From Mesorhizobium sp. GbtcB19 (GTDB lineage Bacteria > Pseudomonadota > Alphaproteobacteria > Rhizobiales > Rhizobiaceae): a DNA stretch of 55,407 nt. Numbering within the stretch: the stretch's first letter is position 1; every line of letters starts with the position of its first letter. Below the pieces are notes generated by a model. The model was not told the DNA's origin. It did no database searches and saw only the letters and a list, made by a program, of their open reading frames with translations. Shown one piece after another: positions 1 through 7,916 of this stretch. The stretch is from positions 1 through 55,407 of the forward strand of contig NZ_JAGXJY010000028.1 in assembly GCF_019091085.1 (NCBI RefSeq). The letters are read 5' to 3'. The position numbers were made by a program, and so were the translations under genes.

Positions 1-57
1 AAGAAATGCGCATGGAACGACGACTACCTAATCCAGGCCCTGACCCATATGCGATAG
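1..57 (+). CDS. Possible 3' end of a gene cut by the window edge
   Basis: The first frame is open from base 1 to a TAG at 55-57 and would encode the last 18 residues of a protein (KKCAWNDDYLIQALTHMR). No function can be read from so short a tail. It is followed within 10 bases by an intergenic repeat, which fits a gene end. Low confidence, because any frame is open over this length fairly often. Confidence 0.3.
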   Translation, partial: KKCAWNDDYLIQALTHMR

Positions 58-62
58 CCCTG

Positions 63-132
63 CCCTTGCGGGGGAGAAAGCGATTTCAACATCTTAGCGA
101 AGCTAAGTGTTAGAAATCGCAAGAGAGGGGAT
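63..132 (+). repeat. Hairpin repeat family A, left copy of a 70-bp perfect inverted pair
   Basis: This is a 70-bp element containing an imperfect hairpin (arms GCGATTTCAACATCTTAGC and GCTAAGTGTTAGAAATCGC around GAA). It is repeated without mismatch in reverse orientation at 503-572. Related copies lie at 49261-49331 and 50534-50608. The stop codon and last codons of the DUF559 gene lie inside it. Confidence 0.9.
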
Positions 133-448
133 TTGCTGGGGAACTCCCATTTCGGACTTCGACGAGGATCGCAAGGCACACACTGTCGATATTGCGCTCC
201 ACCTCGTCATTCCAGAAACGCAGCGTCTTAAATCCCTTCATCGCAAAATGCCGGTCTCGCTCAGCATCTCGTTGCGACTGCGAATGTTGGCCGCCATCGA
301 CTTCGACGATCAGCCGCATTTCGAAGCAGATGAAGTCGAGGATGTAACCGTCGAGCGGCACCTGCCTTTTGAATTTCAAGCCTTCGAGCTGCCGATTGCG
401 CAACGCTTGCCAGAGCATGTTCTCGGCTCTCGTAGCATCGGCACGCAT
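110..448 (-). CDS. DUF559 (Vsr/restriction-endonuclease-like) protein
   Basis: This is a small protein of about 112 residues of the DUF559 family, related to very-short-patch-repair and PD-(D/E)XK endonucleases. The family signature is visible in order: RAENMLWQALRN, FKRQVPLDGYILDF, then the acidic core LIVEVDGGQHSQSQRDAERD and LRFWNDEV. Family members are often called endonucleases, but their substrate is not settled. The first ATG in frame is at 448, but homologous-looking sequence (HAHAPTSSPSHRSFARN) continues upstream to an ATT at 502. That ATT follows AGAGAGGGG supplied by the right-hand repeat, so a non-ATG start there is possible. The C-terminal NPLSCDF and the TAA are encoded by the left repeat. 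The gene is thus a cassette between two inverted repeat copies. Confidence 0.8.
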   Translation of the reverse strand: MRADATRAENMLWQALRNRQLEGLKFKRQVPLDGYILDFICFEMRLIVEVDGGQHSQSQRDAERDRHFAMKGFKTLRFWNDEVERNIDSVCLAILVEVRNGSSPANPLSCDF

Positions 449-502
449 GTTTCTTGCGAAGCTACGGTGTGATGGGGAACTTGTTGGCGCATGCGCGTGA
501 AT

Positions 503-572
503 ATCCCCTCTCTTGCGATTTCTAACACTTAGCTTCGCTAAGATGTTGAAATCGCTTTCTCCCCCGCAAGGG
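503..572 (-). repeat. Hairpin repeat family A, right copy of the inverted pair
   Basis: This is the reverse complement of 63-132 with no mismatch seen over 70 bp. On the minus strand it ends with a purine-rich AGAGAGGGG that sits just upstream of the DUF559 reading frame. Confidence 0.9.
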
Positions 573-596
573 GGAGATAAGGCGTGGCACCGCTCC

Positions 597-1016
597 CTAG
601 AAACTGATCTCCACCGCCGCCGCGCTGCGCTTCGCTTCGCCGTGGAACACGGCCTCGATGTTGTTGCCGTCGGGGTCGAGCAGGAAGCAGGCATAGTAGC
701 CGGGGTGGTAACGGCGCTCGCCCGGCGCGCCATTGTCCTTGCCGCCGGCGGCAAGGCCTGCCTGGTAGAAGGCATCGACCATAGCGCGGTCCTTGGCCTG
801 GAAGGCGAGATGGTGGCGGCCAGTGAGCACGCCGAGCGCGGCGCGGCTGTCGGCGCTGGAGATGAACAATTCGTCGGCCCAGAAATAGTCCTGCGCCTCG
901 CCGCCGATCGGGATGCCCAGCACCTCGAACAGGGCGCCGTAAAAACGCCGGCTGGCCTGGAGGTCGCACACCACGAGCTGGATATGGTCAATGAGCCGGC
1001 CGCGATAGAGTTCCAT
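597..1016 (-). CDS. VOC-family (glyoxalase/dioxygenase-fold) protein
   Basis: The 139-residue protein is a single vicinal-oxygen-chelate unit. It opens with IDHIQLVVCDLQASRRFYGALFEVLG and closes with FLLDPDGNNIEAVFHGE, the usual first and last strands of the fold. Likely metal ligands are the His near the start (DHIQLV), the central HHLAF, and the Glu of NNIEAV. Family members include lactoylglutathione lyases, dioxygenases and antibiotic-binding proteins, so the substrate cannot be assigned. A good ribosome binding site (AACCAGGAGCACCCC) precedes the ATG. The gene stands alone between repeats. Confidence 0.85.
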   Translation of the reverse strand: MELYRGRLIDHIQLVVCDLQASRRFYGALFEVLGIPIGGEAQDYFWADELFISSADSRAALGVLTGRHHLAFQAKDRAMVDAFYQAGLAAGGKDNGAPGERRYHPGYYACFLLDPDGNNIEAVFHGEAKRSAAAVEISF

Positions 1017-1110
1017 GGGGTGCTCCTGGTTGAGGAGTTCAGTCTAGATGGGAGCGGTGCGCGGTCAATGTGGGGCCTTGCAGGCTGCTGACAGTTGGAG
1101 ACGCCGGCGG

Positions 1111-1274
1111 GACAGCGCCCCCCTCTGTCCTGCCGGACATCTCCCCCACTTGGGGGGAGATCAGATGTCGCGTCCGCTTTCGCCAATCACTTACGCTGCA
1201 GGAGAAGCGCCAGCGCGCGAACCTCCGATCTCCCCCTTGTGGGGGAGATGTCCGGCAGGACAGAGGGGGCGCCG
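1111..1274. repeat. Paired inverted GC-rich repeat, family B (pair 1)
   Basis: Two inverted arms of about 50 bp (1111-1163 and 1227-1274) share the core CTCCCCC-TTGTGGGGGAGATG-TCCGGCAGGACAGAGGGGG. Each arm has its own small hairpin, and the two arms face each other across about 63 bp. Four more such pairs and one single arm occur in this window. The element fills most of the 438-bp gap between 1017 and 1454, where no gene is seen. Confidence 0.9.
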
Positions 1275-1454
1275 TAGAGTGCTGCCCCTCACGCGATCGG
1301 TGATCGCTGGCCCCCAAAAAAATCCGGATAAAAAATGCAACCAGATTGTAGGATCGGTTCCCGGCCCGGCGTCCTCCGGACGCAAGCGGCCCGGTGGAAA
1401 CTGGAAAAACCGTGCCGCATCAAACAGGATGCCTTACGGCATGGGAGAATAATC

Positions 1455-2663
1455 ATGAACCATTCCTATCGTTGGGTAATCGTCGCGGCCGGCGCGCTGA
1501 TGACCTGCGTGGCGCTCGGCGCCATGTTTTCGCTGGCGATCTTTCTGGAACCGATGTCGCTCGACACCAGCTGGTCGCGCACCGGCATTTCCAGCGCCAT
1601 GACCTTGAACTTCCTGGTGATGGGCCTCGGCGGCTTCGCCTGGGGCGCGATCTATGACCGGGTCGGGGCGCGGCCCGTCGTGCTTGCGGGCGCGGTGTTG
1701 CTCGGCCTGTCGCTGGTGGTGGCGAGCCGCGCCACCTCGCTTCTGGTCTTCCAGCTGAGCTATGGCGTCATCGTCGGCCTGGCGGCCAGCGCCTTCTTCG
1801 CGCCGATGATCGCGCTCACCACCGCCTGGTTCGACACCAACCGCAGCCTCGCCGTCTCGCTGGTCTCGGCCGGCATGGGCGTGGCGCCAATGACCATCTC
1901 GCCCTTCGCGCGCTGGCTGATCACGGCCTATGACTGGCGCACCGCCATGTTCGATATCGGCGTCATGGCCTGGGTGCTGCTGCTGCCCGCAGTCTTCCTG
2001 GTGCGCCAGCCGCCGGCGGCGGCCGCGGCAAGCGACGGCACGCCGGCGCCCGTCACCGACGATCCCGGCATGAGCGTCGGCCAGGCGCTGCGCTCACCGC
2101 AATTCATCGTGCTGGGCTTGACCTTCTTTGCCTGCTGCGCGGCGCATTCGGGGCCGATCTTCCACATGGTGAGCTATGCCATGTCGTGCGGCGTGGCGCC
2201 GATGGCGGCGGTGTCGATCTACAGCGTCGAGGGGCTGGCCGGTCTCGGCGGGCGCGTGCTCTATGGCGTGCTCGGCGACCGGCTTGGCGTCAAGCCGGTG
2301 CTGGTCACCGGGCTCGCCATCCAGGGGCTGGTGATCGCTGCTTACCTGACCGTCGGCCAGCTCGAGCAGTTCTACCTTCTGGCCGTCATCTTCGGCGCCA
2401 CCTATGGCGGCGTGATGCCGCTCTACGCGGTGCTGGCGCGCGAATATTTCGGCCTGCGCATCATCGGCACGATCCTCGGCGCGGCCACGATGCTTTCCAG
2501 CCTCGGCATGTCGCTCGGGCCGCTTGCCGGCGGCATGATCTATGACGCCACCGCCAGCTATCACTGGCTGTTCATCGGCTCGGCGCTGATTGGTCTCGGC
2601 GCGGCCGGCATCGCCATCGCCTTCCCGCCCCAGCCAAGCCGGCAGAAGCTGCAGATGGCCTAA
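1455..2663 (+). CDS. MFS transporter
   Basis: This 402-residue integral membrane protein has about 12 hydrophobic segments and belongs to the major facilitator superfamily. The loop motif GAIYDRVGARPVVL after the second or third helix is the MFS A-motif, and a second copy (LYGVLGDRLGVKPVL) starts the C-terminal half. The overall pattern (SLAIFLEPMS near the N-terminus, PPAAAAASDGTPAP in the central loop) resembles the oxalate/formate and monocarboxylate exchanger group. The start at MNHSYRWV is chosen because GGGAGA lies seven bases upstream, and the preceding 40 codons are not protein-like. The substrate is unknown. No co-transcribed partner is evident. Confidence 0.88.
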   Translation: MNHSYRWVIVAAGALMTCVALGAMFSLAIFLEPMSLDTSWSRTGISSAMTLNFLVMGLGGFAWGAIYDRVGARPVVLAGAVLLGLSLVVASRATSLLVFQLSYGVIVGLAASAFFAPMIALTTAWFDTNRSLAVSLVSAGMGVAPMTISPFARWLITAYDWRTAMFDIGVMAWVLLLPAVFLVRQPPAAAAASDGTPAPVTDDPGMSVGQALRSPQFIVLGLTFFACCAAHSGPIFHMVSYAMSCGVAPMAAVSIYSVEGLAGLGGRVLYGVLGDRLGVKPVLVTGLAIQGLVIAAYLTVGQLEQFYLLAVIFGATYGGVMPLYAVLAREYFGLRIIGTILGAATMLSSLGMSLGPLAGGMIYDATASYHWLFIGSALIGLGAAGIAIAFPPQPSRQKLQMA

Positions 2664-2823
2664 GCGTTGACGACATTCCGGCGGTTCCCAGCCTGCGGGA
2701 CCGCCGGCCGGTCGCGCGAAATCCATTTGCGGGACGGTGGCGAGTGTGAAACTCTGAGCCGACACGCTGCATCTGAATTGCCGGCTCCATGCTGGCGCGA
2801 TCCGTGGTCCGGAGGGCATCGCA

Positions 2824-3459
2824 GTGGCCGCAGGCCTGGAAGCCGACGACGCCAGAGGCTGGTCTGACCTGCTGCTCGCAGCCGAGAAAGGCGACGCCGA
2901 GACGGTACGCGCCGAACTCGCGGCGGGGGCGGACATCAACCAGACCGATGAAGGCGGCTGGTCGGCGCTGCATCTTGCCGCCCACAATGACCGCATGGCG
3001 GTGCTGGAAACCTTGATCGCCGAGCCGGCTATCGACGTCAATTCCAGGAACAAATGGAAGAGCACGCCCTTGAGCCTGGCGTCGGCCAAGGGCCATTACG
3101 ACTGCATCCAGGCGCTGGTGCGACATCCTCAGATCGATATCGATGCGCGCGCCGACTATTATGGCAGGACGGCGTTGATCGAAGCGGCAAGGAACGGACA
3201 TCTCGATGCCGTCGCGCTGCTGGTCGAGCATGGCGCGGACGTCAATGCGGCCGACAAGACAGGGCGAAACAGCGCCCTCATCGAAGCCATCAAGGGGCGG
3301 CACTTCGCGGTTGCGCAGTATCTGCTCGAGACCAGGAAGGTGAACTTCCTCAACAAGGACATGCGGCTCAACGCGCTGATCTGGGCCGGCAGCACTCGCA
3401 ACCCAGAACTCATCGAGAAACTCGACGCCGCTATCCATGCGTTTTTCGAAGGCAAGTGA
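2824..3459 (+). CDS. Ankyrin-repeat protein
   Basis: The 211-residue soluble protein consists of about five ankyrin repeats. Visible units include GWSALHLAAHNDRMAVLETLI, KSTPLSLASAKGHYDCIQALV, GRTALIEAARNGHLDAVALLV and NSALIEAIKGRHFAVAQYLL, with the typical inter-repeat loops (GADVNAADKTGRN). Such proteins bind other proteins, and no enzymatic domain is present. No signal peptide is visible. The start is a GTG with GGAGGG seven bases upstream. The gene is convergent with the acetyltransferase at 3484. Confidence 0.88.
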   Translation: MAAGLEADDARGWSDLLLAAEKGDAETVRAELAAGADINQTDEGGWSALHLAAHNDRMAVLETLIAEPAIDVNSRNKWKSTPLSLASAKGHYDCIQALVRHPQIDIDARADYYGRTALIEAARNGHLDAVALLVEHGADVNAADKTGRNSALIEAIKGRHFAVAQYLLETRKVNFLNKDMRLNALIWAGSTRNPELIEKLDAAIHAFFEGK

Positions 3460-3483
3460 CGGGAGAGCTGCCGTGCTTCGGCT

Positions 3484-4038
3484 TCAGCTCACAATCTTCT
3501 CGACAACCCAGCGGTGCTTACCGATCTTGCGGGCGCGCCGAAAACCCTGGCGTTTGAACATTGCCAGCGTGCCGTTGTGCAGGAAGGCGCCGGCGACGCT
3601 GCGACCTGCCGTGTCCTCGGGATAGCTCTCCACCACACCGCCGCCGAGCCGGGCGATCTCGGCCAATGCGCCGCCAAGTGCCGCAGCGGCCACACCCTCG
3701 CCGCGGCGTCCCTTGTCGATGAAGAAGCAGGTGATGCGCCAGTCGGGCAGCACCGCCAGCCCCTCGCGATAGGCGCGCTGGTGCTTGATGCGCGGCAGTT
3801 CGTCGGTCGGCCCAAACTGGCACCAGCCGACGCAGGCCGAACCGTCGAAGACGAGCGCGGCATGCGTGCAGCCTTCGCGCACCCGCGCCTCCTTGGCGTC
3901 GCGGTTACCCACCGCGCCCGTGCCCTTGGCGTGGAAGGCCATGCACCAGCAGCCGCCCCACACGCCATTGTGCCGTTCGACCAACGCTGCGAAATCCGGC
4001 CAGGTGGTCATGTCGAGAGGTTTTACGCTGAAGCTCAT
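3484..4038 (-). CDS. GNAT-family N-acetyltransferase
   Basis: This 184-residue protein has a GCN5-related acetyltransferase fold. The acetyl-CoA binding stretch is ITCFFIDKGRRGEGVAAAAL (residues about 101-120; pyrophosphate loop R/Q-x-x-G-x-G/A, here RRGEGVA). A final strand reads FLHNGTLAMFKRQGFRRARKIGKHRWVVEK. The N-terminal WCMAFHAKG motif is typical of a GNAT subgroup often annotated only by domain. The acetyl acceptor is unknown. A GGAGGCGCCG site lies before the ATG. Confidence 0.85.
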   Translation of the reverse strand: MSFSVKPLDMTTWPDFAALVERHNGVWGGCWCMAFHAKGTGAVGNRDAKEARVREGCTHAALVFDGSACVGWCQFGPTDELPRIKHQRAYREGLAVLPDWRITCFFIDKGRRGEGVAAAALGGALAEIARLGGGVVESYPEDTAGRSVAGAFLHNGTLAMFKRQGFRRARKIGKHRWVVEKIVS

Positions 4039-4101
4039 CGGCGCCTCCTTGCGCGGCGAGGATAACCGATCCGGGCCGACTTGGTAGCGAGGACTCTCCC
4101 C

Positions 4102-6435
4102 TCACCCTGCGCCCGTCCCCGTGCGCACCGCCTCGCGATCATTCTCGTCGCGACGCAGCCGCTCGTCGGAGATCAGCACCACCGGGCATGGGCTGCGCCG
4201 CAGAACGGCCGTCGTCGTCTCGCCGAAGATCAGCTCTTCGCCCTGGCGCCGCGCCACGCCCATGACGATCAGCGCCGCGTTCCGCCCGGCCTGGCGGGCA
4301 ATGGCATCGGCGGCGGCGGCCCTCGAGCGGATAGCGGTCTCGATCTCGACGCCATAGCGGTCGGCAAGTGCCACGATATCCTTCAGCACCGCCTCCCGGC
4401 GGCGATGCGAGACGGTGTCGCGCGGCTCCTCGCGGCCGACCCTGGCGACATAAAGCATCCTCACCGGCGCGCCGGTGACGGCGGCGATGGCCAAAGCCAG
4501 CTCGGCGCCGCGACGGGCAACGGCGGTGCCGTTGACCGGCACCAGGATCTTGCCTGAATCCGGACCGAGCCGCGGGATCTGGCGGCCGGCGGCTGCCGGT
4601 TTCAGCACCAGGCAAAGCGGCCCGTCGAACGCGCCAGCGACTTCGTTCAGCCGATGCGAGAAGGCGCCCTTGGCGGTAACGGCGCGGCCAAGGCCAACGA
4701 GCAGCATGCCGTAGCCCTTGCGCGCTTCCCTTGCGACCGCCTCGGCCGAAAGCTCCTCATGCTGGCGGCGGGTGACCGGCGCTTCACGCACCGGCGTCTC
4801 GTCGGATTTCTTGGCCGCCTCGCGGCTGTCCTCCGCACCCTTCTCGATCTCGTCCAGATGCAGCCCCTCGGTCGGCTCGGCATCGATCTCGCCGCTGGAA
4901 TGCAACACCGTCGTCGGCTTGCCGGCGCCGATGACGCCGGCGAGATAGGCGGCGAAACGGCCGACGACGCCTTCGTCGACCACCACCAGAAGCCGCTCCA
5001 GATTGGCGACGAAGCCGCGCTGGTCGACCTCCTCGCGCTCCAGGCGCTTCTTCTCGTTCTCGCCCATCGGCAGGCGGCGCAGCGCCCAGCGCAATGTCGG
5101 CGGCATGGCCAAAGTGGTGATGACGGCCATGGTGAGGATCATGGTGAAGAGATTGTGCGACAGCACGCCCATCGACAGGCCGATGGAGGCGACGATGACT
5201 TCCGTGGAGCCACGCGCGTTCATGCCGCAGCCGACCGCGATGCCTTCGGCGCGGCTCATGCCGGCGACCTCGGCGCCGATGAAGGCGCCACCGAACTTGC
5301 CGATCGAGGCAATCACCACCAGCGCCACGGTGAGCAGCGCGAGCTGAGGGTCGATCAGCACGGTGAGATCGGCCGACAGGCCGGCGACGCCGAAGAACAC
5401 CGGCATGAACAGCGCGGTGATGACGCCCCGCAACTGCCCTTCGATATGGCGCGACAGGATCGGCGATTCACCCACCAATATGCCGGCGACGAAGGCGCCG
5501 AGCACGGTGTGGACGCCGATCAGGTCGGTGATCAACGCCATGGCGCCCATGATGGCGAGGATGACGGTGACGACCGCATATTCGGAGCGGAAGGTGTCGT
5601 TGGTCCAGCGGATGGCATCGAAGACGATGCGGCGTCCGAGCGTGAAGGAAAACGCCATGAAGGCGGCGACGCCGAGGATGGTGAAGGCCAGGCTGCCGAT
5701 CTCGATCCGGCCCTTGGTGGCAATGCCGATGGTGATGGCGATGACCACCCAGCCGATCGTATCCTCGATGATGGCGGAGGAGACGATCACCTGGCCGAGG
5801 TCGCGGCGCATGAAGTTCATGTCGCGCACCACCATGGCGACGATCTTGACCGAGGAGATGGAAAGCGCGGTGCCGAGGAACAGCCCGGCGACGATGCGCT
5901 CGCTGCCGGCGGCAAGCAACGTATCGGGCATGAACTGCGCGGCGATGAAGCCAAGCGCGAAGGGCACCGCCACGCCGGTGGCCGAGATCGAAAAACAGGC
6001 GCGGCCGACGCGGCGCACGAGCCTCAGATCCGTCTCCATGCCGGTGAGCAGGAGCAGCATCAGAACGCCGAGCTGGGCGACGGCGTTGATCATCGATTTC
6101 TGCGTGGCGTCGCCGGCAAAGACCAGTCGCTCGGCCGCCGGCCAGACCCAGCCGAGCAAAGAAGGCCCGAGCAGGATGCCGCCGATCAGTTGCCCCATCA
6201 CCGCCGGCTGCCCAAGCGTCTCCAGCACTTCGCCGATGCCGCGGCCAACGACCAGAAGCAGGACCAGCTCGGCGACGAAGATGCCTTCCGAGGACATGCC
6301 GGTTTTCTCGGCGGCGAAGGCGACGGCGGGCATGAGCAGAAGCGCGATGGCGGCAAGCGCGACCCAGACCGGCAGCGACCGTCGCCGCTTGAGCATGAAA
6401 GGCAAGGCTTGCACCCCTCGGTTTTGTTCGCTCAT
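4102..6435 (-). CDS. Kef-type cation:proton antiporter with C-terminal universal-stress domain
   Basis: The 777-residue membrane protein begins with a signal-like first helix (LPVWVALAAIALLLMPAVAFAAEK). A CPA2-type Na+/H+ exchanger domain of about 12 helices follows (residues about 35-420; GQLIGGILLGPSLLGWV, LLLLTGMETDL, GVHTVLGAFVAGILVGESP, GCGMNARGSTEVIVA). After a charged linker, the C-terminal 150 residues form a UspA-like nucleotide-binding fold (ILVPVNGTAVARRGAELALAIA ... IVMGVARRQGEELIFGETTTAVLRRSPCPVVLIS). The Usp module may sense ATP or stress and gate transport, which is inference. The start is placed at MSEQNRG. A later ATG at LKRRRSLP is an alternative, since no strong ribosome binding site distinguishes them. 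Confidence 0.85.
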   Translation of the reverse strand: MSEQNRGVQALPFMLKRRRSLPVWVALAAIALLLMPAVAFAAEKTGMSSEGIFVAELVLLLVVGRGIGEVLETLGQPAVMGQLIGGILLGPSLLGWVWPAAERLVFAGDATQKSMINAVAQLGVLMLLLLTGMETDLRLVRRVGRACFSISATGVAVPFALGFIAAQFMPDTLLAAGSERIVAGLFLGTALSISSVKIVAMVVRDMNFMRRDLGQVIVSSAIIEDTIGWVVIAITIGIATKGRIEIGSLAFTILGVAAFMAFSFTLGRRIVFDAIRWTNDTFRSEYAVVTVILAIMGAMALITDLIGVHTVLGAFVAGILVGESPILSRHIEGQLRGVITALFMPVFFGVAGLSADLTVLIDPQLALLTVALVVIASIGKFGGAFIGAEVAGMSRAEGIAVGCGMNARGSTEVIVASIGLSMGVLSHNLFTMILTMAVITTLAMPPTLRWALRRLPMGENEKKRLEREEVDQRGFVANLERLLVVVDEGVVGRFAAYLAGVIGAGKPTTVLHSSGEIDAEPTEGLHLDEIEKGAEDSREAAKKSDETPVREAPVTRRQHEELSAEAVAREARKGYGMLLVGLGRAVTAKGAFSHRLNEVAGAFDGPLCLVLKPAAAGRQIPRLGPDSGKILVPVNGTAVARRGAELALAIAAVTGAPVRMLYVARVGREEPRDTVSHRRREAVLKDIVALADRYGVEIETAIRSRAAAADAIARQAGRNAALIVMGVARRQGEELIFGETTTAVLRRSPCPVVLISDERLRRDENDREAVRTGTGAG

Positions 6436-6473
6436 AACGGTTTGGCGCGGGGTTCGGTTGCAGGGCGGCGAAA

Positions 6474-6673
6474 CTGCCAATCTCCCCCCTTGTGGGGGAG
6501 ATGTCCGGCAGGACAGAGGGGGGCGCGAAGGATCGCTGCTTCTCAGCGAAAAGCGTCAATATCTGCGGTCGAGTATCGGACACATGGCAACAAGACATGG
6601 CAGAACTTGGCGCTCTACGGCGCCCCCCTCTGCCCTGCCGGGCATCTCCCCCACGAGGGGGGAGATTGGCAGT
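6474..6673. repeat. Paired inverted GC-rich repeat, family B (pair 2)
   Basis: Arms at 6474-6527 and 6619-6673 are inverted copies of the same family as 1111-1274, here extended by CTGCCAAT at the outer ends. The spacer is about 90 bp. The pair occupies most of the 349-bp gap between the antiporter start and the small gene at 6785, and no other gene is seen there. Confidence 0.9.
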
Positions 6674-6784
6674 TCCAGCGCCTCGCACCTCTACAATTCT
6701 AATCAAATGCAACCGCTGATCTTTGCTTCCCGGTAAAGCGACTCGACGATGTTGGCCGCGTGGCGGGGCAATAAGGAGAAGCTA

Positions 6785-6991
6785 ATGAAAAGCGACTTTG
6801 CCGCCGCCCACCTGCACCTCGACAGGGCGTGCCATTACCTGCGCGGCGACGATGAGACGAGCCGCGCGGCACTGGCGGCGCTCGACCTTGTGATCGAGGC
6901 GGTGGCGGCAGCCCAGCATGCCAGGCCGATCGCCGACGTGCTACCCTTTCCGCGGCGCGTCAATGGCAGTCGGCCGCCGCTTGCATCCTAA
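6785..6991 (+). CDS. Small hypothetical protein
   Basis: This 68-residue soluble protein (MKSDFAAAHLHLDRACHYL...) has a predicted helical N-terminal two-thirds and a basic, proline-rich tail. The start is fixed by AAGGAGAAG six bases upstream of the ATG, which excludes the 12 codons before it. GC3-rich codon use supports real coding. No family is recognised. It precedes the DUF2270 gene on the same strand by 122 bases and may share its transcript. Confidence 0.7.
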   Translation: MKSDFAAAHLHLDRACHYLRGDDETSRAALAALDLVIEAVAAAQHARPIADVLPFPRRVNGSRPPLAS

Positions 6992-7113
6992 CTTATCCGC
7001 CTGAAAAGGCGGAAACATTTTGGCCGGCCGCACGTTGTGATATACAGGGTGTGGCCGGCCTGTTCTTTAAGTCGGGGCGCGGCCGGCCATGGCGGCGGGA
7101 GGCGCATGGCACA

Positions 7114-7899
7114 ATGTCCCAGACGAAGGCCGCAAGCTCCACCGACGCGGCTAGGTCGCCGAAATCCACCGAGGCGGCCGCGCCGGCAACGTCAACCGAG
7201 AAAGCGGCGCCGCCGCGCGCTTCCGACACGTTCGCGCTGAAGCTCACCTCCTCCGAATTCGCAACGACAATGTCGCATTTCCACCGCGCCGAGATCGCGC
7301 GCATGGCCGGCTGGCGCGACCGGCTCGACCGGACAAGCAACTGGGCGATCACCGTGGTGGCGGCGATGCTGTCGGTGTCGCTGTCGACGCCGAGCGCCCA
7401 TCACGGCGTGCTGCTCTTCGCCATGCTTTTGATCACGCTTTTGCTGTGGATCGAAGCGCGGCGCTACCGCTTCTTCGACGTCTACCGCACAAGGGTGCGG
7501 CAGTTCGAGCGTTACTACTTCGCGCAGATTTTTTCGCCGCAGCCCGACTACGCCTCCAATTGGCTGGCCATCGTCGGTGAAGGCCTGCGCTCGCCGCGCT
7601 TCCACATCTCGCAGCGCTCGGCGCTCATCAGGCGGCTGCGCCGCAATTACATCTTCATGTACACGATCCTGATGCTCGCCTGGGTGTTGAAGATCACGAC
7701 GCCCAGCCTGGCGCGCGACGGTGCCCCCATCGGCTTCAGCGCCTCGCTGCTCGACACGTTCCGGGTGGCGACGCTCGGCCCTATCCCCGGCGTCGCGGTG
7801 GTGTGCGGGGTCGCGGTCTTTTATCTCGCGATGCTGGCCGCTTCATTTTTTATCCGCGATGAGGATGCCGAGCTTTCCTTCGGCGACGTGCATGTGTGA
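7114..7899 (+). CDS. DUF2270 integral membrane protein
   Basis: This 261-residue protein has a low-complexity Ala/Ser/Thr/Pro N-terminus of about 45 residues, then the DUF2270 domain. The domain shows MSHFHRAEIARMAGWRDRLDRTSNWAI, two close transmembrane helices, LWIEARRYRFFDVYRTRVRQFERYYF, and two further C-terminal helices (FMYTILMLAWVLKI; VCGVAVFYLAMLAASFFIRD). The family is common in rhizobia and in archaea, and its role is unknown. The start at MSQTKA follows GGGAGG by about ten bases, and the earlier in-frame start is less likely. The gene is convergent with the amidase. Confidence 0.85.
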   Translation: MSQTKAASSTDAARSPKSTEAAAPATSTEKAAPPRASDTFALKLTSSEFATTMSHFHRAEIARMAGWRDRLDRTSNWAITVVAAMLSVSLSTPSAHHGVLLFAMLLITLLLWIEARRYRFFDVYRTRVRQFERYYFAQIFSPQPDYASNWLAIVGEGLRSPRFHISQRSALIRRLRRNYIFMYTILMLAWVLKITTPSLARDGAPIGFSASLLDTFRVATLGPIPGVAVVCGVAVFYLAMLAASFFIRDEDAELSFGDVHV

Positions 7900-7916
7900 T
7901 TGGCCGCGCGGCGCGA

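Noticed and set aside
4654..6702. A 682-codon open frame on the plus strand
   Set aside because: It lies opposite the antiporter gene and is extremely rich in Asp, His, Gly and Arg, the typical composition of an antisense frame of a GC-rich gene. The minus-strand frame has recognisable transmembrane and Usp motifs.
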